From positions 124,001-188,000 of the forward strand of contig WNNJ02003720.1 in the NCBI GenBank assembly GCA_012934845.2: a DNA stretch of 64,000 nucleotides, written 5' to 3'. Shown here one piece after another: positions 20,500 to 32,504 of the stretch. Both the position numbers and the translations under genes were made by a program. Position 1 is the stretch's first letter. Each line of letters starts with the position of its first letter. The notes beneath the pieces were generated by a model. The model was given only the letters and a program-made list of their open reading frames with translations. It was not told the DNA's origin and searched no databases. This DNA comes from Pomphorhynchus laevis. Taxonomy: Eukaryota > Acanthocephala > Palaeacanthocephala > Echinorhynchida > Pomphorhynchidae.

Positions 20500-21200
20500 T
20501 TATTATTAATAATAAATCATCAAATTTGTCAGTGTAGACGATATTGGTGTTAGCTATATGATATCATGCGTGAATAATTGATGAACTAATCCGCATGTAG
20601 CTGTATTTACCAGTGTCAATCAAAAGTCCATGATAAGCGAAGCATATATTTATAGAATCAAGATAGAGTTGTAATGCTTTAGCATCTGAGTGATCGCGAA
20701 TTCCGCGCCATATCTTTAAATTATCTGCGTTCATATTAGTCAATTCATAAAAATGACGTTTATTTAAAATTTCAATTTTTTATTTTAAATTGATTTAAAT
20801 TATAGAAAATCTTATAACAATTATTTATTTTATTATTTAATTATTAAATTTTGATTTAGCATTATTATTATGTTTTGTTTAGTTTATAATTATATTAAAT
20901 ACGTAGACTCAGTTAGCTGATTTGATAATACACTCTGATATTAGATATATGCGGTGATGTCATTAACATATATGTTAAATAGAGTGGGGCTAATGACATT
21001 CAGATCCGCTACTAAAACTTGCCTGCTATGAGACAAATGATGTCAACCAAGCTTTACAAGCATAAAATGCATGACTATAACAGTAAATTTATTAATCTAA
21101 AATTCTATCAGTGAAAATATCATATCTTCCAACTGTTTGGCAACATCCAAAGCAAAGCTAAATGCGGTTCTACCATTTGCAAAAGAGCGTTATAATATGT
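20500..21200 (-). pseudogene. Decayed LINE RT fragments, split by an AT-rich repeat
   Basis: Minus-strand text includes LDVAKQLEDMIF, VISPTLFNIYVNDITAYI (motif B end) at 20,940-21,170 and NADNLKIWRGIRDHSDA (motif C) at 20,640-20,745. An AT-rich repeat (20,741-20,925) separates the two, so it probably inserted between motifs B and C. Confidence 0.55.
20741..20925 (-). repeat. AT-rich MITE-like repeat, copy 1
   Basis: In reverse orientation it matches 45,583-45,785 and 60,573-60,775: all share ATCAG(C/A)TAACTGAGTCTACG followed by about 150 bp of AT-rich sequence and TTTTTATGAATTG-CTAAT. No coding potential. Confidence 0.6.
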
Positions 21201-21337
21201 TCGGTTTATATAGCGAATTAACATTTATTTTATTCATTCAAGTTGTAATCACTGTATAGCTCTTCTCCCCTTTCAAGCAAGTTGTTAAGAGTACAAGCTA
21301 CATTTAGTCTTTTTCAAATAAGACAATTGTTATTCAA

Positions 21338-22644
21338 TAGTGTAAAGAATAAAACTCGATTTTATTTTCAAATATACAAAGCACTTAGAAGATCTAGAAG
21401 CCAATTGCAAAAAGAAGTTTTCCGACCTGGACACAACTCTGCAAGACACTCAAATGTTCCCGGGGAACAACGGACTTACTCTGGATTGCAACAAGGAAGT
21501 CAAGGTACTTTCAATAGTTAATTCTGGTTCAACTGAGCAAGTAAGTGACTTTTCGATTGTTGTTTACTCTGAAAAAGGGAAACTTCCCCCTATACAAAAG
21601 CTACATAATCTGGCATTTATTACTTCGAGCAAGCCAGTGGAAAAACATCATTTATTTAATATATTTTTGAGAAATTTTGTGCTTGACTACCCTGGGAGGG
21701 TAGTATTTAACAATTTAAAAATTCTAACTAATTCTATAAGAGTCTCATTCGCCACTCACGACCTGATGAGGGCATACCAGAAATACTTTGAAAAATTTTT
21801 GTCCCAATTAGGGACTCTAGATCTCAAGCCAATTCAGGCAACACTAAAAATGAACAACTTTCCCTCATTTTTGGAATCTGCTGATTTGGAACAGCTTAAG
21901 AAGATTTTCAAATTATCCTCTGTCAGACCTCTACGTTCCAAATCGGGTGAGGCTCTACCTGTGGCTTTTGCCACGTGCGACCTTGATAATGGTCATATTC
22001 TATGTTCAAATTCCTTAAATCCTTTTATGGGTTACAATATTCGATTTACGTTGATTGAATCCAATAACTGGACTTTTCCGCATTGTAACTGTTGCCATAA
22101 ATGGGGGCATTGGGCCTCCACTTGCAAGGAAGAAAAAAGATGTGGGGTGTGCTCGAATACTATGTGTTCCTCCCTGTTGAGTGATGACAGATGTGTCGTT
22201 AATCCTCATTGCAACAATTGTGGCGGAGACCACCCTGCGTGGTCCCGTCGTTGTCGCTTATTCAAAGAATATAGGAACCGACACATTTCCGCTTCACCAT
22301 CAAACAAGACTTTTTCCAAAGTTACTTCTGATTCAAATACTATTGACAGAATGTCCAATAAAGATATTCTTTATCTCTTAGATACTACTAAGAAAACAAT
22401 TCTCTCTCAAATTCAGCAAATGATGGCACCCCTGCTGGGAGCGTTCCTTGCAGCTCCTTCGATTCCGGCAGCTGCCGATATTCCGAAATCCAAGAAGAGG
22501 GGAGCTTCCGCCCGGACCGTCCCACCTACTAAGATAGGTAAGCTCCTTTATGGCCTGGGAGATGAAGATATTGCCCAGGGAGGACTAACCCCTGATAGAG
22601 CTAGTGGTGGGAAGGGCAACCCTCCCACTCCTGGCTCTGTCTAG
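21338..22644 (+). pseudogene. Jockey/I-like LINE ORF1 (gag-like), 5' truncated
   Basis: Open from 21,338 with no ATG until 21,454; the upstream part KHLEDLEANCKKKFSDLD looks like a coiled coil cut by 5' truncation. The C-terminal third carries zinc knuckles: CNCCHKWGHWASTC, then CGVCSN, then CNNCGGDHPAWSRRC. The central part (VSFATHDLMRAYQKYF, HILCSNSLNPFMGYNIRF) resembles the PRE/C2HC-containing gag of Jockey and I elements. It ends with a Gly/Pro-rich tail. ORF2 starts 33 nt downstream, as in Jockey-type elements. Role: nucleic-acid binding and RNP assembly. Confidence 0.75.
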
Positions 22645-22677
22645 GTTGGCTTCTCCCGTTCCAACTAATCTATCACA

Positions 22678-22905
22678 ATGGTGAGTAAGCCCGAGCCTTT
22701 TTCACTGAATATTCTTCAGTGGAATTCGGGAGGTGATTCTGCCCTTAGGCTTCTATCTGGTAGAGACGCGGATGTTATAGTCCTTCAGGAGACGCGGTCT
22801 ATCCGTCTCCCCCAGGACATTACTCGATTTATCCCTAAGCACATTTATACCCACTATACTCCGTATATAACCCCTCCTCACTCCTCTTCTTCTCAAGGAC
22901 TCTTG
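22678..22905 (+). pseudogene. Jockey/I-like LINE ORF2, endonuclease N-terminus only
   Basis: MVSKPEPFSLNILQWNSGG, then RDADVIVLQETRSI and IPKHIYTHYTPYITPP: beta strands 1-2 of the endonuclease with the catalytic QWN and QET motifs. Cut at 22,905 inside a perfect fold-back repeat, so only about 75 residues remain. Confidence 0.75.
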
Positions 22906-22945
22906 ACCTTGAGAAGAAGGTCAAGAGTCCTTGAGAAGAAGAGGA
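22882..22945. repeat. Perfect 29-bp fold-back ending the Jockey-like fragment
   Basis: 22,882-22,910 and 22,917-22,945 are exact reverse complements with a 6-nt spacer. The second arm copies the last LINE sequence backwards, which suggests a template-switch or hairpin-primed event at the truncation point. Confidence 0.85.
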
Positions 22946-23465
22946 CTCTCAAACGGCCTGTTCGACGAAGGCCGTTATAAAATTTTCTAGTTAAAACTTT
23001 GATTAAAGGTTAGTTATAATTTGAGAAATGATAACCATTTTAAAATAATTTTTTGTATAAATTACTATTTTCATAATAATTATCATGTTGTTGAATAATT
23101 TATTAAAATATGTAACGTAATAGATCCCTGTGAATGGGCCGCGCATTTGAATAGTATTAGTAAATTGTTATAAGAAATGTATTCTGAATGGAGTTGGAAT
23201 GCATCAAACTGATTTGAAAATCGAATGCACAGGGATACTGCTTTTGCAAGGTTTCAACACCATTGTCTTCTACAGCAGTATATCCTCTGATTGGTTTCCC
23301 CCACGCATACAAGCATATCAGTGTTTTCATAAAGTAGTTCAATTAGCATGTAGGAAATTCACTGAAGCTACAAAACTTTACTTGCTACATTAGTTTTTCC
23401 GAGTATAAAATGATATATAATTCGATAAGAAATACTAAACCCGTAATCTTCTTCTATTTTGATTG

Positions 23466-23657
23466 TATAGTTTTACTGGAACAAAGAAGAAAAAAATTTC
23501 CCTTTATTTGAAAAAAATCAATATTTCAATAGCTCCTGCTATCATCATCGATATTACTCCTGATGATGTAATCCTTATGATGATAGCAGGATCTATTAAA
23601 TATTAAAAAAATTAAATAAAGGTAAATTATTTTCTTCTTTGTTCCAGTAAAACTATA
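23466..23657. mobile_element. Hairpin MITE 1
   Basis: Terminal inverted repeats TATAGTTTTACTGGAAC (23,466-23,482 and 23,641-23,657) extend to about 34 bp with few mismatches, and an inner palindrome contains GCTCCTGCTATCATCAT. The flanks fit a TA target duplication, so a Tc1/mariner-type parent is plausible. Noncoding. A half copy lies at 36,247-36,335. Confidence 0.75.
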
Positions 23658-24479
23658 TAATACATAATTCGTTATACACATAATATGAAGAATTATAATT
23701 CTTTATATTATAAAGAATTATAATTCTAATATAAGAATTATATAAATTTTGTATAATTCTTTAATTAAACCGCATATTAAATATTGCACATATTCCTGTT
23801 TTCCTATGGCAAATACGAGATTTCTCTTCGAGATAGCGTTGTCTGGCATGGCTCTAAATTGTTTTGATAAATGTAGATTTGAATATCTGTGGTTTTATAT
23901 TTTCTTGTTTGACGCATTTTTAGCGTGATTCATTGTATACAACAAGGTATCACATTCATTTGATCACTTCATAGGTAAAAGTACAACATCAAAAGATCAT
24001 TTGATGTCAATTTATAAGCAAGATCATTGACCGGTCATGGCTTACACAGAGTTGTCTCTCCGAGTTTTTTAAAGTTTAGAAATTGTTTATCAGATGAAGT
24101 TGTCATCGCGTCTACTTGGAATGAATTTAATTGAAGATTGGAATTGTAGATAGATTGAGTCATAACTATATGTATTAATTTTCATTTTGTTTAATTTTTA
24201 ATATATCTTTTATATATAAATATATACTTTTTATATATACTTTATATATTTTTAAATATATATTTTTTGTTTTCTTTTATAATAATGCATTCATATAAAC
24301 ACGTATTATAATAGTATTTATATTTTTAAGGATCTACAGTATCCTTGAGGCGATTTACAAAAATATAGTTTAATCATATTGAAGTATGTTAACTATAAAA
24401 AGCCATAAATTAATATTGAGATCCTCAGGTATCACTGGTTAAAATATATGCATGTCGATGGTCTTCAAAGTTATTTTAA

Positions 24480-26900
24480 TGTATACAGGTACACATATTA
24501 TGTATACATTATGTATATAGGTACCCATTATTATTATGCATACAGTTACTCGTGGCTAGGTTAGTCACACAGTGAAAACAATAATTGCTAAATTTAATTT
24601 TTATTTTGTGGGACCCATTTGAGGGTAACCCGGGAATTGTATTAAAAGCATTGATGATATAATTTTTAGCATAAAAAATGTATATAGGCTTTGACCGAAA
24701 AAGGCCGTTCTGCCCGTCCATAATACAACACATCACATTAAATAAAGAAAATAGAAGTAATTAGCAATCCAAGGATATAGTTTTCTAATGTTGTCTTGTT
24801 TTCTTGAATGTTGTCTTATCCAACTGTTAACCAAAGCCTTGAATTGCTTAGTGATTATGTAGCTACGATGCTATGTGGCAATAAGTTCCACAACTTTAAC
24901 GCTTTGTGTAACAATCGCGATACCATTTACAATTGTGAACCTCTTAATCTGCCTTGTGCGTAACATGAGTGAACGGTTCCTATAACTTTGTCGAACATTC
25001 ATTTCATCACAGTCGCTTGGATATCCATTTATCCCCTTTACTACATGTCACATCGCGAACATATCCAGAACGAGTAGTCTGGTTTGCACTGATATCATAC
25101 CCATCGAAGTTTATCGCTCATTATAACTCATCATTTCCCCTCCTCAAATGAGTTTGCTACCACTCCGTAGAATTTTCTCTAGGTCTCTCATGTTGCATGT
25201 CGTGGAAGGGGACCACGCTTGGTTCCCTTCAATAGTGAGAACGAACTAGCGTGTTATATAGCCGAACAAAACAGAGAGGAGATTTTGACAAATAACGGTT
25301 TTTAATTAGATAAATAATATTTCTTGCGGAACTGCAACGGCTATCAGTGTTCATTCTAGTTTTCAGTATCAATTGCATAAGTATATCAATATTGCGACCT
25401 TGATTAGTTGAAATAATTCTACAGGATTCAACACGACAAAAAAGAAGCATTGGACTTTCCAAGTCGTATGTATAAACACTTCGAAATGTTTAATACTAGT
25501 CCGGTGTTAACACTCCACGTATGAACCTGCCAATATCACGCTTTGAGCAGATATGGTTTCTTTAAATATGATATCACACCTTATTTGCATGTCGTCAGCA
25601 AAAGCTAAACAAGGACAGTAGAGTTGAGTCAGTAAACTGTTCATGAACATATTAAACAATAAAGGTATTAGTACAGTACCCTGATGAAGATGAAGACGAC
25701 AATTGTAATAATCTGCGGGTCACGTCCTTGTTTATTATAATGGGATCACTATAACAATCAGGGAAATTGATGCGCCAAAAGCCATCAGCTACGCTAGAAC
25801 TAACATTGCCTAGATCGAATTTATTAGCAAATTCATTAATTGTGAATCAAGCAACTTTCCGTTCGAGGATAACTTAGTGATTTCGAAATTGCAACTTGCA
25901 CCTTGACGAACATTTTACCAAAAACGTTTAGGAGAGCTACTTAAAAATTGCACAATTTGGACTTCATAATCCATACGTTTCAACATTGAGCTGCATATAT
26001 GCATTACTAGTAAGTTTGAATTGAGTGATCAAATTACCATTGTCGACTATGAACAAATCTTTGGGTTTCTTTAGAGCTTCCCGACAACTAATGTTAAACC
26101 ATGAAGGTTTCCTACGAAAAAATTTCGAATTAATTTGCGTGGAGTAAAATCATCATATATCCAAATAAGTAAATCTCGAATTAAACGCTAACGTTCCTAG
26201 TTACCAACATCACCACACAAAAAGTTGAGAGACAACGGAAGCTATATTAATGCATCCACATTAACATGATGCCATGGTATCTTTATCAGTGCAGGCTCGG
26301 CATCGATAACACCAATATCGGACGCAAGAGTCAGCCTAAAGAGCGAAACGCAGTAATCACTGGACCCTGAAGGAGGATTGTGTGATAGATCACATACCTA
26401 TCATCTCTTTGGAAAAATACAAGATCTAGTGTAGATGAAAATCCATCAGTAGCAAATCTGGTAGGCGCGGATACGTGCTGAATGAGTAATAGATCACTTA
26501 CCAAAAACTTACATAGCTCCTTATCTTCACGTAGGCAGTTACCAACAATGTTGTTGTCTTCTTCGTCAACCACCAGAGTCGGTAAATTAGAATTACTAAT
26601 TAAAAAGGTAGGATGATTGCTCATACTACATGATCCAGTTAGAATGTGAATCAGCTCATTATCTAAAATAGCTTATTTGTGTGTTCAATAAAAAATGTAA
26701 TCATGTAGCCACGTATCTAAAACAACTAAAAAGTCTATATAATCTGAATTCGTCCAAACTCTAACATCATCAATATTCGAGATTTAGCTGTGAATATCGA
26801 TATAGCTTACGAGAGGAACATGCAAAACCGTTGTAATTCGAGAACGTGCAGCTACATTCGGGATCAAACAGTCGAAGATAAAGAGACTGATCACGTTATA
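24480..26900 (-). pseudogene. Decayed CR1-like LINE, element E
   Basis: Minus strand. Start of endonuclease near 26,700-26,800 (DFLVVLDTWLHDYI), later endonuclease FLVSDLLLIQHVSAPTRFA and STLDLVFFQRDD (26,331-26,560), RT scraps with a degraded motif C (CLAFADD-like, 25,590) and thumb RNIIYLIKNRYLS, VRLYNTLVRSHY (25,229-25,340). C-terminus VVELIATKHRSYII-like and FKALVNSWIRQ near 24,830-24,900. Many frame breaks. A GGCC-loop-GGTC element near 24,700 may be the 3' hairpin. Confidence 0.65.
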
Positions 26901-27708
26901 AGTGGAAGCCAACGTACAAACGGCCTTCTCCGGACAACTTGAAAATCTCGAATTACGAGGTTATTCTCATTCAGAAATGTGACGATTTAACTCAATGTAA
27001 GCGTGGCGGCTCACGCTTACATGACCAAAACAACAAATCAATCTAAATCATGTTTCGAAGAGATGGCTACGGAGGCGCCATTTGAATGCAATTAAAGAGA
27101 AAACTCGGCGAACGTCGAGTGGGATCTGATTCCAGGCGAGTGGGGCGGTGACGAGGAAGGATCGGAGACCGTAGTTGTTTAAGTAATTGGTAACGTAGAG
27201 TTAGAGGGAATTACGCGAACGCAGTGATAGAGAGGTGGGACTAGTGTCGTCTAAGAAAGGAAGGTTGATGAACGATGGGGAGTCGGAAGCGATGAGACGA
27301 AAAGTTACGAGAAGTTGTTAGCGGATGTGGATGGTGGGTCAGGCTAGTTGGGCAAGATATGTGGATGCGTGGTCAAAGCGACGGAGACGAAAGAGCACTC
27401 CAACGGCGGAGTTGATGATGCGCTATAAGGGTAGGATGATGGATTTTTGGAGAATTGGCGAAAAGGCTGAGGCAGTAATCGATTTTAGGGAAAAGAAGTG
27501 ATGAAGGAAGAGACATACAGGAACGGAAGTCGATAAAGGGCGGATACGGCGGATGTCACGAATAATTAAGTTAAACGAACGGACCTTGTCACGGACGAAG
27601 GGTTTAAGGGAAAGGTGAACATCGATATTGAATCATTAAGGGAAGTGAGATTGTTGACTGCAGGGATGGTTTATGAGTCAAAAGATAAGGAGAAGGATAT
27701 ATGTTAGG

Positions 27709-28077
27709 TTAACGGGGGCGGATCCACGTTATTTTGGACTTGTCATGGTTTAGAACTAGACGAAGATGGGGTAGACGTTTGTGGATAGAAGAAATACAGT
27801 TGGAGGCAGAAATTGCGATATCGTGTATGCGATGAGCGGGTGCATGAGCATATATGATGTCATCGGCGTATTGCATGACGTTAAAGGAGTAAGGTTTGAT
27901 AAACAGAGAGAGATCGCAGAGTAGAAGAGATAAAAGCAGGGTTCCTAGGACTGAACCTTGTGGAACCCCGCAGAAAATAGGGATGGGAGAGAGGATGATG
28001 AATTTGAACAGTAAGCATTTGATCTTAAACCATTGGGCATAATGCAAGCGACGGTGAGGGTTAGTCTTGAAGGGCAA
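27709..28077 (-). pseudogene. L2-like RT palm fragment
   Basis: 122 residues with motif B GVPQGSVLGTLLLSLLL and motif C QYADDIIYA, followed by CISSIHKRLPHLRLVLNHDKSKI. Palm A is lost just upstream (28,078-28,145). Confidence 0.75.
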
Positions 28078-28145
28078 GATATGGTCGAGAGTTGATGTGA
28101 GTTCAGAATCGAAAAGAAAGACAAAGTCATGAGGAGAGGATGATG

Positions 28146-29275
28146 TTATTGTGTGAGAAGATAGAGACGATTTAAGTAAGGTGGAGCGGAGAAGCGGGAG
28201 GTCAAGTTTTCTCGAAGGACGACGTAGGATGGTAGATGTTTGAAGCGGGGAGTGGTTGGAAGTGAGATCAAGGGTGGCGAGAAAGTGATCGGATATACAA
28301 GGATCAGATATGGACAGTGAAGTGTAGGCAGCAAAACGATCGGTGACAGCGATGATGTCGAGTGCCCCGGCAAGGATATGTGTGGGGGCAGTGAAGATGA
28401 GTTTGTAATTGTAGTTTGATAGAATGTTGATGAACCGGATTGAATCAGTGGAAGAGGACGGTTAGGGTGATTTTTGAAGTCGCCAAGTACGAGTGATGGG
28501 ATTGAGGATAAAGAACAATGAGAAAGGAGTTCAGCGAGTTTGGTAAAAATTAAGGATGTAGGAACTGATGAACCAGGACGCTATACAATTTCAAGATTCA
28601 GAATGATTGGGATAGAATAACGACAAGTGAGCAATTCATAAGAGCAAGGACCGAAAAGGGGAGTGATTTTGCGAAGAGACGCGGAGTGACAATGCCGCCA
28701 TGATTAGAGAATTTAGAATTGAATGAGCTAAGAGGACGGGCTGATTCGACTAGTGAGCAACCGGCGGAGAGCAGACGGTGAATGGAGAGGTCGTACGAAT
28801 CTTATTGCCATGATATTGTTGACGTGAGTGTGTGATATCACGATAGTAGAGCTGGCAGTTGAGGATTTGGATGGAGTTAATTTGACTTCGGAAGACATAG
28901 AGGATAATGATAATAAAGAGGTTTGCAAGCGATGTGATTAAAGTTTTTGAATGTAAGGATCGTGGAGGTTGGTGGAGGTGATTTTGATTTATGGATGTTG
29001 GTTTTTGAGAAACGAGACAGGAAGGACTGGACGGGGGTGTCAGGAAGGGAAGATGACATTGGATTTGAAGTGTATATGGTGGCATGGTCGGTGGGTGGAG
29101 AAAGGACATTGTAAACGACGGGGGAAGCTTGAGTTGACTTGTTGGATGTTGATATGTGCGAATGGGAGTGGTTGCGGATTAGTTTGTTTTCGCAAGAACC
29201 ACATACGAAATCTTCTTTAGACTTATTGTTGTTGCAGGCGATTGTTGTCCAGACGCTGCAGTCGTGTGTCGAGCA
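28146..29275 (-). pseudogene. L2-like ORF1 N-terminus and endonuclease pieces
   Basis: ORF1 start shows C-x4-C-SVWT and DFVCGSC at 29,275-29,190, then a Ser/Pro/Thr-rich linker. Endonuclease strand pieces are broken over three frames at 28,930-28,146, with VLGDF and IVLLPTLHCPYLI-type segments. No complete frame remains. Confidence 0.6.
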
Positions 29276-29379
29276 CAGTACTTGCAGTTGAGCATAGTTG
29301 TTGTCAGTCGTTGCTGTTTTGTTACGTCCCCTATTAGCGTCCTTGTGATTTAAAGCTGTTAGATTTGCTACTGCAACTG

Positions 29380-29460
29380 ATTGGCGAGCGTAGCGAGCCG
29401 ATCTATATGATCGTATCGAAATATTAAGCTCAATCCGCGAGCGGAGCGAGCGGAACTGTC
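29380..29460. other. GC-rich GCGAGCG-type motif pair
   Basis: GCGAGCGTAGCGAGCCG (near 29,381) and GCGAGCGGAGCGAGCGG (near 29,437) are two palindrome-like GC islands in very AT-rich DNA, next to the minisatellite that follows. Function unknown. Confidence 0.4.
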
Positions 29461-29465
29461 ATGAG

Positions 29466-29555
29466 AAATCGGAAACTGATAGGAAAAATCTGGAACTAAC
29501 AGGGAAAATATGGAACTGACAGGGAAAATCTGGAACTAACAAGAAAAATCTGGAA
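29466..29555. repeat. 20-bp minisatellite, about 4.5 units
   Basis: Units of the form AAAATCTGGAACTRACAGGG repeat with small changes. Noncoding. Confidence 0.75.
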
Positions 29556-29559
29556 TGTG

Positions 29560-32305
29560 TGTTTAAGCTGTTAAAATGTTTGCTCTCAAAAATTGAGAAC
29601 AAAAATGAAGCTTTGATTTCGCGTGTCTCGACGCTTTTACCACTCAGATTTTACCAGTTTTATGTCATTTAATTAAATTCAATTTATTTATAGTGGCAAG
29701 AACTAGAGGTACTATTCGTTCGAACGAAAAAATCAAAAGAATCCCCTTGTCCTATGTTATTTTTTGATCTTACTATTGTAACATTATTTATTTTTTCTCT
29801 TCTTTTCGATTTTGAAATCTCGTAATATTAATTTTTCATGTGTACATTTTACAAGCTAATATAGTTGCTTATTCTTAAATAAAGGAATTATTGTCTGTAA
29901 TTAATTTAATTGCTTGTGATCTCACCTATTAACGAGCTTTTTTCTCAACTTGTTGTGACAGAATAATAATATGTATAATTTCATCATTATAATTAATTTA
30001 ATTTATTACAACACACGAAAAAACAATTGTTCAATCGCGGTGCATCACAACGTAAAAAATAAAATATTAAAATATCATAAGTACCATTTAATATTTTTCG
30101 TGAATTAATTTGTTGACGATTTCATTTTTATTGGATTGTTAATCAATGTACTCTCAGCATAAGTGTGTTAAAGTAACCACTAATGTAATAAAGTTAATGT
30201 TAATAGGTTTATGCATGTATGCTAATGAATGCGTGATAATGCATTCCTTATAAAAATTAATCACATAACACTAATCCTCATCAACAAAGCAATATAGCTT
30301 ATTGGATAATTTAACATGAAATTATTATGTAACTTAGTATTACGTAATTGACAAGTTTTATATAAGTGATTTATTTTTGGTGCTTGATATAATTATCGTA
30401 AGCAATATTATTATTACTGACACAAATTTCTCAACAAACATAATCACTATATTAATCTAAATGGTTTTCTGTTGTATAATACACTTCGAGCTCAATTGTT
30501 ATAACCCAAATTCTAAAGATCGGAATGACATTGGTACAATTAATAATGTATACACTATTTTTTAATTAAAACAACGTATTCCTATTTTGAAAAATATCTC
30601 TGGTAATTATAATAATGTAAATTACACATACTTCGAGCTAAGTTTTTTCACCATATTTTCACCGTCGAGGTAAATCCATATTGAGGCAAGTTACGAATTC
30701 TTAAATATCTTAAAGATTCATTTAGCACAATATTACATAATCCAGAAATTTAACAAATTTTAAGAACAAATATTCCAAACGTTTGTTTGCACTGCTAGGA
30801 TTACGATTTTATTAAATGTAAACTATCACTCTACTATTTTATATTTTTAAATTTTTACGGTAGTCCCCAAATCAATTGGGAAATTAAGATTTATGATTTG
30901 TCATTTCAACCGCTTACCTTAATGGTCATTCATTATATAATGTAAAATTCTTATACCGGCTACTATCAGTATCGCCTCTTATACATATAAGAGGCGATAC
31001 TGATACCTATAAGAGGCGATACTGATATCAATATCAGGCGATACTGATACATATACCTCTTTAATATACTCGATATAATTTGATGATTACGCTTTATGAA
31101 AATTAAAAATACAGGGAATATTTGTTTTTTTCGAAAGCTTTACAGTGTGTAAGAGCTTTCACACGTTTTCTACGCCATGTATACACTATATGAATAAAAA
31201 AGCGGTGTCATATGATGATAATTTTTATGGCTCAAAAACTAAACCATACCTAATAATTAGATTAGTTAATTCAGTCTATGTAATTTGTAATATACACAAA
31301 TGTAAAATTAAATGCTTTAATCTTAAAATGTTCTATATTTAGATATTTTATAACATAAATTTTTATAAATTGATATATAGTATTTATTTCATGTATTGGA
31401 ATCCAAAGTTTATGTTATTAGTATAAACTGCTTTGTTAATCGCTTTGTTATTAGATTTTATCCCCTATCTGTTCACACAAAATAGCAACGGGCCAAATGA
31501 ATGCTATTTATGTATTTCATCATATGTAATTTGATTATCTGGAGTAATTTGTTATTCTTAGATAGTATATAATATTCTATCCGTAAAAATGTTCCCATTT
31601 AGGAGGTTAAATTTATTTTTAATATTATTTTGATGATTTATATATTTTCAATTTTTTGTTTAATTTTATTTTCATAATACTCGAATTTAAAATGTCCAAA
31701 GTAATTTTTAAATAATTATTAAGAAGTCCTATATTATTTTATAATATGGCTTAAAACTTCTTTTTTTTCAAATATTAGATTTAATTTTATTTAATAGGTG
31801 TGAATGCTCATGTTGTTATTATATAGTTATGCTTTAATTTAGTAAGTTCTGTATACATGTCTTTATTAATTTGATCATTCCTTTTATAATAGTTTGTTAT
31901 TTTCATCTTATCTCTAATTTTATCTAATATAAGTTTTCCAAACGTTTATCTTTAATGTATTTGAGCTTTTACTATTAATCAGCTTACCAAAGTAAGAATT
32001 AGATTCATTATATAACGAATTGTAAATTTTATTTTTATTGCTATTATTTTGTTTTCTTGCTATTTATTTTTACTGTGGGAAGCAGTGGACTGTAAATTGT
32101 GCAAAAAGAAATTATTATTAAAAAAATATACCCTTTTGATAGCATTTTTCTTAATTCATAATTTTCAATTAATTCTAGATTATGAGTACATATGTTTATT
32201 TATTTTATCAAAACTAAGACTTGTGCATTTGCATCCTGTTTCTAGAATGTTTCTTATATCATTGTTACAAATCACTTTCAATTCCTTATTATAATGTACT
32301 CAAAT
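29560..32305. other. AT-rich intergenic DNA with no gene seen
   Basis: No frame with recognisable protein; short open frames here are Phe/Ile/Lys-rich as expected by chance at this base composition. One local repeat cluster lies at 30,965-31,060. Confidence 0.6.
30965..31060. repeat. Local inverted/direct repeat cluster
   Basis: ATCAGTATCGCCTCTTATA is followed by its reverse complement and then two more direct copies of the CGATACTGATA core. This looks like a small template-switch product. Confidence 0.65.
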
Positions 32306-32309
32306 GATA

Positions 32310-32501
32310 CAATTCCGCGTGAATTTCTTGTAATACATATAAGCCCGGCGCGAAAGAATGACGAATGCCGTTTCGTCATCACAATGACTCAATCAGTGCC
32401 AGATCCCTCCCACTACTGGAGGCAGAGGAGGACTGGCAGACGGCAATCAATGAATGAACCAATGTGAATGATGCATTAGAAAATTTCTAGTAACATCATT
32501 A
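32310..32501 (-). repeat. Hammerhead-bearing short repeat, copy 1
   Basis: About 190 bp, bounded by TTCCGCGTGAATTTCTTG at the left and TTCTAGTAACATCAT at the right, shared with 34,684-34,872. On the minus strand it contains the hammerhead-like core described separately. No protein and no tRNA-like A/B boxes that I can see. It could be a SINE-like or retrozyme-like unit. Confidence 0.75.
32367..32444 (-). ncRNA. Type III hammerhead ribozyme, probably inactive copy
   Basis: Same helices as the copy at 34,739-34,815: stem III GCCGU/ACGGC, stem I UGCCAG/CUGGCA, stem II GUCAU/AUGAC and a GAAA box. The conserved CUGAUGA box reads CUGAUUGA with one extra U at 32,389-32,396, which should impair cleavage. 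Confidence 0.7.
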
Positions 32502-32504
32502 TTA

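Larger units (their letters stand above)
27012..29330 (-). mobile_element. L2-like LINE, copy 1 (broken)
   Basis: Minus strand. ORF1 start region (29,275-29,190) has CSTHDCSVWT and KEDFVCGSCE. Endonuclease pieces 28,730-28,146 include SIPSLVLGDF and a C-terminal FSPPLISLP-type region. RT at 28,077-27,709 has IFCGVPQGSVLG and QYADDIIYAHAPAH (motifs B and C) and LVLNHDKSKI. The tail at 27,100-27,350 has RYQLLKQLRSPILP. The 3' end at 27,012 contains GGTCATGTAAGCG. The nearest recognisable form is the L2/Rex1-like group. Higher GC than the surroundings. Confidence 0.75.

Noticed and set aside
21282-21521. 79-codon plus-strand frame before the gag-like ORF
   Set aside because: The adjacent frame gives coiled-coil and zinc-knuckle protein continuous with the gag-like ORF; this one is a shadow.
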